NCBI GenBank assembly: GCA_017617445.1
Contig: JAFZWE010000002.1
Coordinates: 62,001 to 126,000 of the forward strand
Source: Bacteroidales bacterium
GTDB taxonomy: Bacteria; Bacteroidota; Bacteroidia; Bacteroidales; WCHB1-69
Direction: 5' to 3'
Length of the DNA: 64,000 nucleotides
Positions within the stretch are counted from its first letter, which is position 1. Every line of letters starts with the position of its first letter. Both the position numbers and the translations under genes were made by a program. Positions 10,327-17,822 of this stretch are shown piece by piece. Under the pieces are notes generated by a model, which worked only from the letters and a program-made list of their open reading frames with translations, did not search any database and was not told the origin of the DNA.

Positions 10327-11025
10327 ATGAAGCGATTTTTTACTCTAATTGTGATTTTGTTTTGCATTGGTGGCCTGCAGGCACAGTCGGTGGATTATGA
10401 ACTGATGGGTTTCGTGGATGACAACGATGAACTGATTGAGGGGGTGAGTCTGGACGCCTCCCAGGATTTTTCTCCCAGAATCAAGGTGCGCAACAACGGG
10501 CCAGGAGTGCTTGGCATATCGGACTCTGTGATTTTTGACATCTTTTACGATGGGGTGCATTTAACCATGATGTCGGTCAAAGGCGTTGAATTGCAGGATT
10601 TCGTTGCCGGAGAGTCTCGTCTCATCTCCCTGCCTCATCCCCTGTTTACTGCAGAGATAATGGATGAATATACCATGACAGCCTTCAATATCTGCTATGA
10701 GTTGCGTTTTACTGGTAACAGTTTTGATCCTGTAGTGGACAATAATGTCGCCTGCCTGTCGGTTAGCAGACCATTGCCTGTGGAAGAATATACGAATGGG
10801 GATTTCCTTGTTGGGCCCAATCCTGCCCGTGATGCGCTGAAAATCAAAGCTCCTGCTGGCACAGTGGTGGGAATTTATAACATGGCCGGGCAGCAGTTGA
10901 TGACATTCTGTACGGGTGATGATGTATACTCGGCAGACCTTTCTGATTGGTCTTCGGGAATTTATTTTGTAAAAATGTCCAAAGGAACGGCAGAAACGAC
11001 GCGTAAAATCATTATAGCCCGATAA
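10327..11025 (+). CDS. Small T9SS-exported protein, paralogue of the next gene
   Basis: A 232-residue protein with signal peptide (cleavage near GLQAQ, residue 20) and a C-terminal T9SS type A sorting domain of about 75 residues (VGPNPARD..., IYNMAGQQL, SSGIYFVKMS, ending in IIIAR). The mature part starts SVDYELMGF and contains an NNGP turn and a DNN-x-AC-x-SVSR end, all shared with the following protein. The middle part (about 20-150) looks like a beta-sandwich of the kind seen in cell-surface proteins, but I recognise no named family. It follows the SAM-hydrolase-like gene by 11 bases. Function unknown; presumably a surface or released protein. Confidence 0.75.
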   Translation: MKRFFTLIVILFCIGGLQAQSVDYELMGFVDDNDELIEGVSLDASQDFSPRIKVRNNGPGVLGISDSVIFDIFYDGVHLTMMSVKGVELQDFVAGESRLISLPHPLFTAEIMDEYTMTAFNICYELRFTGNSFDPVVDNNVACLSVSRPLPVEEYTNGDFLVGPNPARDALKIKAPAGTVVGIYNMAGQQLMTFCTGDDVYSADLSDWSSGIYFVKMSKGTAETTRKIIIAR

Positions 11026-11072
11026 ATTATGTTTTATTAATATTGTATGGCGAATAGTCTTTAAAAAAAATG

Positions 11073-11080
11073 TATTTTTG
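11073..11080 (+). promoter_or_regulatory. Bacteroidota -7 box (TATTTTTG)
   Basis: The box sits 43 bases before the ATG at 11124, so the second paralogue probably has its own transcript in addition to any read-through. Confidence 0.55.
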
Positions 11081-11123
11081 CAAATTGTATTTTAACCTAT
11101 TTATTAATCAAAATCAAAACATT

Positions 11124-11840
11124 ATGAAAAAACTTTTTACCTTTTTTTCTGCAATGGTGACTGTTGTTGCCTTGAATGCACAAAGTGTTGATTATGAAAA
11201 CCTTGGTTTTTATGATGAGGAACAGAACCAAATAGAAGAACTTCGAATCGGTATGGGTGATGACCTTTCATTAAACATTGGTGTTCTTAACAATGGCCCG
11301 GACGCCCTTGCTACAGGAGACTCTCTTCTTCTTAATGTTGCTATCAATGGCATGGGCTTGGGTTATGCCGGATGGAGCACCGCTGAGCTCGCTTCAAATC
11401 CTGGAGGTTCTCTGGTGGAAGTCGGAACTCCTTGGATTGCCACATTAGGACTGTTTAGTGCTGATGAAATGGATCAATATGTGGATTATATTGGCACAGA
11501 TTTTGAAGTTTGCATTAACATTACCGCTAAGATTGCCAATGATGTAGATCCTACTAATAACGAGGCATGCATCCATGTTTATCGTGGAACTGTCGGTATC
11601 AATGATCTTGCTGGTGAAATCAATGTTTACCCGAACCCTGCTACCGATGTGATCAATGTTGCCAATGCTGAAGGTGCTCAAATCAGCGTATTTGACATCA
11701 ATGGCCGTATGATCAGCAATATTGAAAGCGCTTCTTCCAACCAGACCATCGATGCTTCCGGTTTGGCTAAGGGCATGTACATTGTTCGTATTGTTGACGG
11801 CAACAATGTTGTGACCAAGAAAGTGAACGTTGTGAAATAA
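11124..11840 (+). CDS. Small T9SS-exported protein, second paralogue
   Basis: I chose the ATG at 11124 because it starts a clean signal peptide (MKKLFTFFSAM..., cleavage after NAQ, residue 19) and lies after the promoter box; an upstream in-frame codon at 11070 would overlap that box. The 238-residue product starts SVDYENLGF after cleavage and shares with its neighbour the NNGP turn, an LFSADEMD-x-Y segment (LFTAEIMDEY in the neighbour) and a closing NN-x-AC stretch. The last 75 residues are a T9SS type A sorting domain (VYPNPATD, VFDINGRMI, AKGMYIVRIVDG, ending KVNVVK). Function unknown; the pair is a tandem duplication of a surface or secreted protein. Confidence 0.78.
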   Translation: MKKLFTFFSAMVTVVALNAQSVDYENLGFYDEEQNQIEELRIGMGDDLSLNIGVLNNGPDALATGDSLLLNVAINGMGLGYAGWSTAELASNPGGSLVEVGTPWIATLGLFSADEMDQYVDYIGTDFEVCINITAKIANDVDPTNNEACIHVYRGTVGINDLAGEINVYPNPATDVINVANAEGAQISVFDINGRMISNIESASSNQTIDASGLAKGMYIVRIVDGNNVVTKKVNVVK

Positions 11841-11862
11841 TCCACACTTCCCGAATCAAAAG

Positions 11863-11887
11863 GCCGGCAGCAATGCCGGCTTTTTTT
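11863..11887 (+). terminator. Intrinsic terminator
   Basis: GCCGGCA at 11863-11869 pairs with TGCCGGC at 11874-11880 around GCAA, followed by seven T. It ends the cargo transcript just before a convergent gene. Confidence 0.9.
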
Positions 11888-11898
11888 ATGCCGTCCAT

Positions 11899-12873
11899 TT
11901 ACCAGCGGCACATCAAAATGAAGGCTGCGGTCATCAAAACCAAAGTGATTTCACGGCTGGGATAAACTCTTTTGCTGGGGACAAAAGCCGAAAAGAAGAT
12001 GGAGAGGGGGATGGCCAGGTATCCCATGGAATAAGGGAATGGGACGTTGGAGGTCAAAATCATGGCAATGGTGGCGATGGCCAGCAATACCATTGACAAA
12101 AAACGTTTGCGGATGATGATCAGTTTGTTGTCATACCACATCTTGAGTTTGAAGATGAGATAGGGGAACAGGGCGACGAACACCGCAAGGGAAATCCAGA
12201 TGACGGCATGGTTCTTGGAGAGGTGAAATAGCGGGAAATCCAACCGGATTTGAGAGAAGCTGCTGGCGTATTCAGTAAGAGTGCCTGATAAGAAATGAAT
12301 AGAAAAGGTGTAGATGTAGGGGAGGAGGAAACCGATAAACACGGCCATAATGTCTGAGAATTTTCCATAGTGGTTGATGATCAGTGCGCATACGATGAAG
12401 ACAAGAAGCCAAAGTGCGGCCAAATCGTACAGTGTGGCCAGCCCGATAACCACTCCGGAAAACAGGATTTGGCTTTTGCCCCGTTCGCTATGGAAGTCGC
12501 CATTGAAATTCATGAGCAGCAATATGGCGAGGTTGGTGATGAAAACGGGGGATAATGGTAGAAAAATTCCCCCTCCGGTTATAAAAATCAGAAACCAAGA
12601 CACTGGAAAAAGGCAGGAGGAGTCTGTAAGATTGCCTTTACTGAAAAATCTGTACAATAATACACCTGCCAATAGGGCAGTGCCCAGTATCAAAAATTTA
12701 TATAGAAATTCATGAGCTGCAATGGAGGCAGCCAGATACCCTGCAAATGGGAGAAAAGCATCATAATAACTGAATGTCAGTGGATTGTGAAACAAAACAA
12801 AGCAAAAAAAAGCACTGGCTATCAACAGGACGGCACTTTGTAAAAACTTGAATTTATAAAGTAAATAGAACAT
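11899..12873 (-). CDS. Multi-pass inner-membrane protein, DUF6427-like
   Basis: A 324-residue, very hydrophobic protein with about eight to ten predicted membrane segments and almost no soluble domain. The N-terminus (MFYLLYKFKFLQ, then FHNPLTFSYYDAFLPFAG) and the ITGGGIFLPLSPVF region fit the Bacteroidota-specific DUF6427 family as I remember it; no function is known for that family. It reads towards the preceding cargo gene and away from the anchored unknown at 13021, with a two-way promoter region of about 150 bases between. The short loops and many aromatic residues would suit a transporter or lipid-linked enzyme, but nothing specific can be claimed. Confidence 0.65.
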   Translation of the reverse strand: MFYLLYKFKFLQSAVLLIASAFFCFVLFHNPLTFSYYDAFLPFAGYLAASIAAHEFLYKFLILGTALLAGVLLYRFFSKGNLTDSSCLFPVSWFLIFITGGGIFLPLSPVFITNLAILLLMNFNGDFHSERGKSQILFSGVVIGLATLYDLAALWLLVFIVCALIINHYGKFSDIMAVFIGFLLPYIYTFSIHFLSGTLTEYASSFSQIRLDFPLFHLSKNHAVIWISLAVFVALFPYLIFKLKMWYDNKLIIIRKRFLSMVLLAIATIAMILTSNVPFPYSMGYLAIPLSIFFSAFVPSKRVYPSREITLVLMTAAFILMCRW

Positions 12874-12890
12874 TTCAGAAATTTAAAGTG

Positions 12891-12898
12891 CAAACATA
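12891..12898 (-). promoter_or_regulatory. Bacteroidota -7 box, minus strand (TATGTTTG)
   Basis: CAAACATA on the plus strand is a TAnnTTTG box for the membrane protein that starts at 12873. Confidence 0.5.
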
Positions 12899-12951
12899 CG
12901 TATTTTTTTTTAGAAAATCCGGAGCGTGTGCCTTTATAACTGAAAAATTAG

Positions 12952-12959
12952 TATTTTTG
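12952..12959 (+). promoter_or_regulatory. Bacteroidota -7 box (TATTTTTG)
   Basis: The box lies 61 bases before the ATG at 13021 and would drive the anchored unknown, the DUF3822-like gene and rsmD. Confidence 0.55.
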
Positions 12960-13020
12960 CCGTCAGTTTTTTTCAAAATGGATTTATTGTAAAAACACTG
13001 GAAAAAAGTAAGTTTATCAT

Positions 13021-13758
13021 ATGAAAAGTAAGAAAATTGTAACCGTTGTTTTAATCGTTGTCGTCGTTTTTTTGTTATTCTTGAATTTCCGCGCTATTCT
13101 CCGTCCTGCCAAGTATGAGGAGATTTATGAGCAGAGAAGGGAGTTGAACCTGAACAGACTTATGGTCATTGCAGAGTTGCAGGGTTTATACACGCAGGAA
13201 TATCAGCATTATGCTCCCCATATTGATTCCTTGGTGAACTTTTATGAGAAAGGGCATTTGACGATTGAAAACACCTCTTTGATTTTCCCTGAAGGGATGG
13301 ACAGTACAGAAGTACTGAATCTTTCCATGAAACAGCGCGAGGAACAAGGTCTTGTAAAGAAGGATATCCAGTATGTGGGGGTAAAAGGAAAAATGGCTGA
13401 GATTCTGAAAGAACTCAACAAAAACAAGGAGGGTTCCACTAAGATTGAGATGAAGGATTTCCAATATATTCCTTTCACCAAAACCCAATATAAGATTGTC
13501 ACTCCTGCCGATGACTCTACGCAAACCAAGTTTGCCATCTTTGTCCCCGTCAATCAGATGATGTCCAATTTTACGGAATCTCTTCCCAAATCCACTTTCT
13601 CCAAAATGATTTATGGAGGGATGGAGAATCTTTACAATGATGATGTCAAGAAGAAAGACATCAAAGACAGCCGGAACATCAGCAAGTTTGTGGGGCTTCA
13701 GTTGGGTGACACCGTTTATACTTCCACGGAAATCACCAGCTATGGAAAAGCAAAATAA
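13021..13758 (+). CDS. Membrane-anchored protein of unknown function
   Basis: The 245-residue product begins with a single hydrophobic helix (residues about 6-24, TVVLIVVVVFLLFLNF), probably an uncleaved inner-membrane anchor. A charged helical region (about 30-75) rich in Glu, Arg and Gln looks like a short coiled coil, and a mixed alpha/beta domain follows, predicted to lie in the periplasm. I do not recognise the family. It is the first gene of a tight group with the DUF3822-like protein (17-base overlap) and rsmD. The overlap means translation of the two is likely coupled. Confidence 0.7.
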   Translation: MKSKKIVTVVLIVVVVFLLFLNFRAILRPAKYEEIYEQRRELNLNRLMVIAELQGLYTQEYQHYAPHIDSLVNFYEKGHLTIENTSLIFPEGMDSTEVLNLSMKQREEQGLVKKDIQYVGVKGKMAEILKELNKNKEGSTKIEMKDFQYIPFTKTQYKIVTPADDSTQTKFAIFVPVNQMMSNFTESLPKSTFSKMIYGGMENLYNDDVKKKDIKDSRNISKFVGLQLGDTVYTSTEITSYGKAK

Positions 13759-14497
13759 TCTTCCATACCATGCTGTCAGCTTGAATAATTCGGGCTTTTC
13801 TTTGTTGAAAAAGCAGTCTGACGGCAAATATATTTGCGAAAGCTATAAAAATGCCACACTTCCAACACTACAAAGGGAGTGCGGCGTTTTCTTTGACACC
13901 TCCGCCGATCAGACGCTGGTCTCTGTCAATCCGTCCGCTCCGTTGCTGGTACCCCGCGAGTTCTATCAACGGCCCGCTGCGGCATACCTCAAGCTCCAGT
14001 ACGATCTTTCCGATAATGATGAGGTTTTTGAGGATGAATTCGGGGAATATGTGGCCCTTTACGCCGTCCCGATGAACAAAACCCTGCCCCTGCGCGCCAC
14101 CTTGCCCAGCCCGATTTTCCGGCATGCCATGACCCTTTGGTATCATCATCTGCTGCACTTTGATGCCACCGTCCCGTATAAAATGTTGCTTCATTTCAAT
14201 GGAAAAAAAGTTGGTTTTATTCTATTGAAAAACAATCAGCTGTTATTGGTGAACCAGTTTGAGTTCCATCAGCAGGATGATATTGTTTATTATGTGTTGA
14301 ACATCTTGCAACAGCATGAGGCTGCTTTCCAGGAGGCTCATCTGTTTTTGGGAGGAAATGTTTCGGATATGAAAGGATTGAAAAAAGTGTTTTCGCGTTA
14401 TGTGTCTCATGTGGAAGCCGCTGGGGAAGAACAGGTTGAAATTGAGGACCTGCAAGGGAACAAAGTGAATCCGCATACTTGCATGTATTTGATATAA
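13742..14497 (+). CDS. DUF3822-like protein
   Basis: I place the start at the ATG at 13742 (MEKQNNLPYHAVSL), which overlaps the end of the preceding gene by 17 bases; a longer frame from 13613 would only extend out of frame into that gene. The 251-residue protein matches the length and pattern of DUF3822, a Bacteroidota family thought to have an actin-like ATPase fold and usually found next to rsmD, as here. Features include FFDTSADQTLVSV near 60-72, a central DNDEVFEDEFG segment and a C-terminal EAHLFLGGN strand-turn. No signal peptide, so cytoplasmic. Biochemical role unknown. Six bases separate it from rsmD. Confidence 0.72.
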   Translation: MEKQNNLPYHAVSLNNSGFSLLKKQSDGKYICESYKNATLPTLQRECGVFFDTSADQTLVSVNPSAPLLVPREFYQRPAAAYLKLQYDLSDNDEVFEDEFGEYVALYAVPMNKTLPLRATLPSPIFRHAMTLWYHHLLHFDATVPYKMLLHFNGKKVGFILLKNNQLLLVNQFEFHQQDDIVYYVLNILQQHEAAFQEAHLFLGGNVSDMKGLKKVFSRYVSHVEAAGEEQVEIEDLQGNKVNPHTCMYLI

Positions 14498-14503
14498 AGG
14501 GTT

Positions 14504-15091
14504 ATGAGGATAATTGCCGGAAAAAACAAGGGGAGAAAAATCACCGCACCGTCCAACCTTCCAGTGCGTCCTACGACGGATTTGGGAAAAGAGAGTCTTT
14601 TTAATATTCTGAACAACTATTTTTTTCTGGATGCCATAACGGTCGTTGATCTTTTTGCCGGGACAGGCAATGTGAGTTTGGAATTCGCCTCCCGCGGTGC
14701 TCTGTCTGTCACTTCGGTGGATTCATTCCAACCCTGTGTGGATTTTATCAAAAAGATGGCGTCTCAGTTGCAATACCTTAACATGACGGTAATTCGTTCC
14801 GATGCTTTCCAGTTTCTGGAAAGACTGAGGCAGCCGGTCAACATCATTTTTGCAGACCCACCCTACGACATGCAGGGGATTGAACGGTTGCCGGAACTGG
14901 TCTTCCAGCGCGGTTTGCTTAAACCTGATGGGTGGTTGATCATAGAACACAGCAAGGATCATGATTTTTCCCAACATCCTAATTTCTACCAACATCGCAA
15001 ATACGGGAAATTGAATTTCAGCTTTTTGGTGAATATGACGGACGAGAAGGAATCTTCGGCGGAAGAAAAAAGCAAAGAACAGGTGTTGTGA
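14504..15091 (+). CDS. rsmD: 16S rRNA (guanine(966)-N(2))-methyltransferase RsmD
   Basis: The 195-residue protein begins MRIIAGKNKGRKI, the typical RsmD N-terminus, followed by RPTTD-x-x-KESLFNIL (about 25-40). The SAM-binding motif is VVDLFAGTGNVSLE (about 50-63) and the catalytic motif ADPPYD lies near 120-125, as in N6-adenine/N2-guanine methyltransferases. RsmD methylates G966 of 16S rRNA on the assembled small subunit. The charged C-terminal tail (EKESSAEEKSKEQ) goes slightly beyond the usual end. It closes the small operon that begins at 13021. Confidence 0.95.
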   Translation: MRIIAGKNKGRKITAPSNLPVRPTTDLGKESLFNILNNYFFLDAITVVDLFAGTGNVSLEFASRGALSVTSVDSFQPCVDFIKKMASQLQYLNMTVIRSDAFQFLERLRQPVNIIFADPPYDMQGIERLPELVFQRGLLKPDGWLIIEHSKDHDFSQHPNFYQHRKYGKLNFSFLVNMTDEKESSAEEKSKEQVL

Positions 15092-15107
15092 TTTAAAAAA
15101 ATAGTTG

Positions 15108-15115
15108 TATTTTTG
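15108..15115 (+). promoter_or_regulatory. Promoter box of tRNA-Val (TATTTTTG)
   Basis: The box stands 19 bases before the mature tRNA. A 20-base stretch around it (15097-15116) is identical to the one before tRNA-Arg (23370-23389). Confidence 0.65.
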
Positions 15116-15134
15116 CCGCCGTTTTAAGGCTGAC

Positions 15135-15209
15135 GATCTGTTAGCTCAGTTGGTTTAGAGCGCTTGCTTGACAGGCAAGAGGTCACTGGTTCAAATCCAG
15201 TACAGATCA
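15135..15209 (+). tRNA. tRNA-Val (GAC)
   Basis: A full cloverleaf can be drawn: acceptor GATCTGT pairs with ACAGATC, D-arm GCTC/GAGC, anticodon stem CTTGC/GCAAG around loop TTGACAG (anticodon GAC), and T-arm ACTGG/CCAGT with loop TTCAAAT. The discriminator base is A15209. The CCA end is not encoded (the next bases are CAT). Confidence 0.95.
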
Positions 15210-15223
15210 CATTTGAAAATCAG

Positions 15224-15260
15224 GCACTTGTGGAAATTTTTCGCAAGTGTTTTTGTTTTT
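15224..15260 (+). terminator. Intrinsic terminator after tRNA-Val, abutting the TonB receptor start
   Basis: GCACTTGTG at 15224-15232 pairs with CGCAAGTGT at 15242-15250 (two G-U pairs), then TTTTTGTTTTT to 15260. The T-tract touches the ATG at 15261, so the hairpin either ends the tRNA transcript only or also limits read-through into the receptor gene. Confidence 0.7.
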
Positions 15261-17309
15261 ATGAAAAAAGTTGAAAGGATGTATTCAAGCAAATTCCGTT
15301 TTTTGTTGATGTTTGTCTGTGGAATTTTTTGCACGAATTTTTCCTATTCTCAACAAGATACCACCCTTTTGGATGGAGTCAGTGTGACGGCGGGTCGTGA
15401 ACGTGCTCCCGTTGCATCCATGACTCCTGTGCAGATGTTGGATGGCAAGGAGATGAATGTATTGCCTGTGGCGCAATTGGGAGATGTCTTGAAAATGTTT
15501 GCGGGCTTGGTGATCCGTGACTATGGCGGCGTGGGAGGAATGAAAACGGTCTCCATGCGCGGATTCGGAGCGCAACACACCGCTGTGGCATACGACGGAA
15601 TTTCTGTATCAGACTGTCAAACAGGCCAAATTGATATTTCCAAATTTTCCTTGGAACAACTGGACAGGGTCTCGCTTGGCAGCGGGGACGCGGACGAGAT
15701 TTTTCTTCCGGCCCGCCTTTCTTCTTCCGCTTCTCTGATTTCACTGCATACCCCGCGTCCCAGTTTCACCGCCCAACAGCCCATTCATCTGGATTTTCAC
15801 CTTACTGCCGGATCTTTCGGATTGTGGAACCCCAGCTTGAAAATGGAAAACAGAATTGCGAAAAAAAAGAACTCCGACAGACCTTTTATTTCCTCTTCTT
15901 TGAACATCAACTATTTACAATCCAAAGGAAATTATCCTTTTTTGATTTTTTATGGCGGGGCCGGTGACAGTGTTTCCAGGGAACGCCGTGCCAATTCGGA
16001 TGTGCGGTCGGTTACCGTGGAGGAGAATCTTTTTTTTGATTTTTCCGCCCAATCCAATCTACAGCTGAAGTTATACTACTATTGGTCGCATCGGGGACTT
16101 CCCGGGGCAGTCATTTTTTACAATACTCATTCTGCACAACGTTTGAAGGATGAGAATATTTTTGCCCAAGCGCATTATGAAAACCGTTTCAACGCCCAAT
16201 GGGCTTACCAGCTGAATGCGAAGTTCAATTTCGCCCGCCAGCAGTATTATGACCCGGATTATTTGAATGATGCTGGATTTTTGGACAATCATTACCTGCA
16301 GCGGGAGTGGTATGTGTCCAATACAGTATTGTATAAGCCGCACCGTATTCTCTCTCTCTCTTTGTCTAATGACTTGATTTATGGAAATATGAGTGCAAAT
16401 TTGCATGAATTTTGTTATCCTTCGCGTTTTCAGATGCTGACGGCATTGTCGTTGAGGGTGGATACGCGTTTTGTGGACATTCGGGCGGGACTGTTGCATA
16501 CCGGGGTAGCCAATGGGGTGAAACAGGGGCGAGCGGCAGACAATCTCAGTCGGTTTTCACCTTCAGCGGGGCTTTCGGTCAAGCCGCTGTTGTCAGAGGA
16601 GTTTTATGTTCGTGCCTTTTACAAGAATATTTTCCGCCTGCCCTCTTTTAATGATTTGTACTATATGGAAGTGGGCAATCGCGATTTGAAACCGGAGGAC
16701 ACCCATCAAATCAACGTTGGTTTGGCATACGCCAAGGATTTTCAAAGGGGCAAGGTGGAATTTTCATGTACGGTAGATGGTTATTATAACCGTGTAAAAA
16801 ATAAAATTGTGGCCATTCCCAGCAAGAATCTTTTTGTGTGGTCCATGTTGAATTTTGGGAAGGTGGATATAGGAGGTTTGGATGTGGGGTCTTTTGTCAA
16901 ATGGCAGATTATTAAGCAATTGTCTGTTAGTATAAGTGGGAGTTACACTTTGCAGTATGCGGTGGATGTCACTCATCCTGAATCCAAGACCTATCGGCAT
17001 CAGATTCCGTACACGCCGTTGCATTCGGGCTCGGCTGCATTGGTTTTTGTTACCCCGTGGGTGGAGGTGAGCTATACAGTGGTGGCAGCGGGCAAGCGGT
17101 ATGCATTGCAGCAAAATGTGCCTGCCAATGAGCTGCCCCCTTATGCTGACCACAGCATTGCATTGGGAAAGGATTTCAATGTGCGTGACAAAGTGGTGCT
17201 GGGTGGAAAAATTGAGTTGCTGAATCTTGCAGACAGACATTATGAGATTGTCCGGTGGTACCCGATGCAGGGCAGAAGTTTCCGGGTGGGTTTGCATTTG
17301 CGGTGGTAA
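15261..17309 (+). CDS. TonB-dependent outer-membrane receptor, BtuB-sized
   Basis: The frame could be opened at 15168, but that lies inside tRNA-Val, so I use the ATG at 15261; the ATG at 15279 (MYSSKFRFLL) is equally possible and escapes the terminator. With the first start the protein has 682 residues, a signal peptide ending near FSYSQ, a plug domain (TLLDGVSVTAGRERAPVA; VIRDYGGVGGMKTVSMRGFG; VAYDGISVSDCQTGQIDI) and a roughly 22-strand barrel ending in a terminal Trp (VGLHLRW), the usual outer-membrane sorting signature. The size is that of vitamin B12 or siderophore receptors rather than SusC-type sugar receptors (about 1,000 residues). No SusD partner and no recognisable cobalamin riboswitch precede it, so the ligand is open. 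Confidence 0.85.
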   Translation: MKKVERMYSSKFRFLLMFVCGIFCTNFSYSQQDTTLLDGVSVTAGRERAPVASMTPVQMLDGKEMNVLPVAQLGDVLKMFAGLVIRDYGGVGGMKTVSMRGFGAQHTAVAYDGISVSDCQTGQIDISKFSLEQLDRVSLGSGDADEIFLPARLSSSASLISLHTPRPSFTAQQPIHLDFHLTAGSFGLWNPSLKMENRIAKKKNSDRPFISSSLNINYLQSKGNYPFLIFYGGAGDSVSRERRANSDVRSVTVEENLFFDFSAQSNLQLKLYYYWSHRGLPGAVIFYNTHSAQRLKDENIFAQAHYENRFNAQWAYQLNAKFNFARQQYYDPDYLNDAGFLDNHYLQREWYVSNTVLYKPHRILSLSLSNDLIYGNMSANLHEFCYPSRFQMLTALSLRVDTRFVDIRAGLLHTGVANGVKQGRAADNLSRFSPSAGLSVKPLLSEEFYVRAFYKNIFRLPSFNDLYYMEVGNRDLKPEDTHQINVGLAYAKDFQRGKVEFSCTVDGYYNRVKNKIVAIPSKNLFVWSMLNFGKVDIGGLDVGSFVKWQIIKQLSVSISGSYTLQYAVDVTHPESKTYRHQIPYTPLHSGSAALVFVTPWVEVSYTVVAAGKRYALQQNVPANELPPYADHSIALGKDFNVRDKVVLGGKIELLNLADRHYEIVRWYPMQGRSFRVGLHLRW

Positions 17310-17323
17310 TCCGCAAAAATGTG

Positions 17324-17331
17324 TATTTTTG
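17324..17331 (+). promoter_or_regulatory. Bacteroidota -7 box (TATTTTTG)
   Basis: The box lies 20 bases before the guanine deaminase ATG, with TTTG at 17297-17300 as a possible -33 element (23-base spacer). Confidence 0.55.
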
Positions 17332-17351
17332 TCCACTAAAAAAAGAAAATT

Positions 17352-17822
17352 ATGTATCAGAAAGAATTTATGATGGAGGCGATAGCCTTGTCGCAGGAGT
17401 GGATGGCCACGGGTGAAGGTGGTCCGTTCGGCTCTGTGGTTGTGAAAGACGGCAGAATTGTGGGAAAGGGAAGAAATAGGGTCACAGTGGATAATGATCC
17501 AACCGCCCATGCGGAGGTGGTGGCCATCAGGGATGCCTGCCGGAATTTGAACACCTTCCAGTTAAATGGTTGTGAGGTGTATTGCAGCTGTGAGCCGTGT
17601 CCGATGTGTATGGGAGCTATTTATTGGGCTCGGCCGGATCGCATCTACTATGCAGCTGAGAGAAATGATGCCGCCAATGTCGGTTTTGACGACTCTTTCA
17701 TTTATGAGGAAATAGACCTTGAACCCTCCAAGCGCACCATTCCTGCGTATCAATATGACCGTTTGACAGCGGTGAATGTTTTGGGAAGGTGGAAAACTTC
17801 GGAGGTAAAGATTGATTATTAA
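17352..17822 (+). CDS. guaD: Guanine deaminase (cytidine-deaminase fold)
   Basis: The 156-residue protein matches Bacillus-type GuaD along its whole length, including GGPFG near 23-27, DPTAHAEV (zinc ligand H53, proton shuttle E55), CEPCPMC (zinc ligands C83 and C86), AIYWARP, and the guanine-deaminase C-terminal segment GFDDSFIYEEID with a final aromatic residue. These last motifs separate it from tRNA adenosine deaminase TadA. It converts guanine to xanthine in purine salvage, in the cytoplasm. Its stop codon overlaps the stop of the convergent Plug gene by four bases (17819-17822). Confidence 0.9.
   Translation: MYQKEFMMEAIALSQEWMATGEGGPFGSVVVKDGRIVGKGRNRVTVDNDPTAHAEVVAIRDACRNLNTFQLNGCEVYCSCEPCPMCMGAIYWARPDRIYYAAERNDAANVGFDDSFIYEEIDLEPSKRTIPAYQYDRLTAVNVLGRWKTSEVKIDY

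Noticed and set aside
15168..15260. N-terminal extension of the TonB receptor back to 15168
   Set aside because: It would start inside tRNA-Val and translate its terminator; the signal peptide begins only at 15261 or 15279.
15210..15260. Cobalamin riboswitch before the TonB receptor
   Set aside because: The gap is about 50 bases and holds only a simple terminator hairpin; no B12-box is seen.
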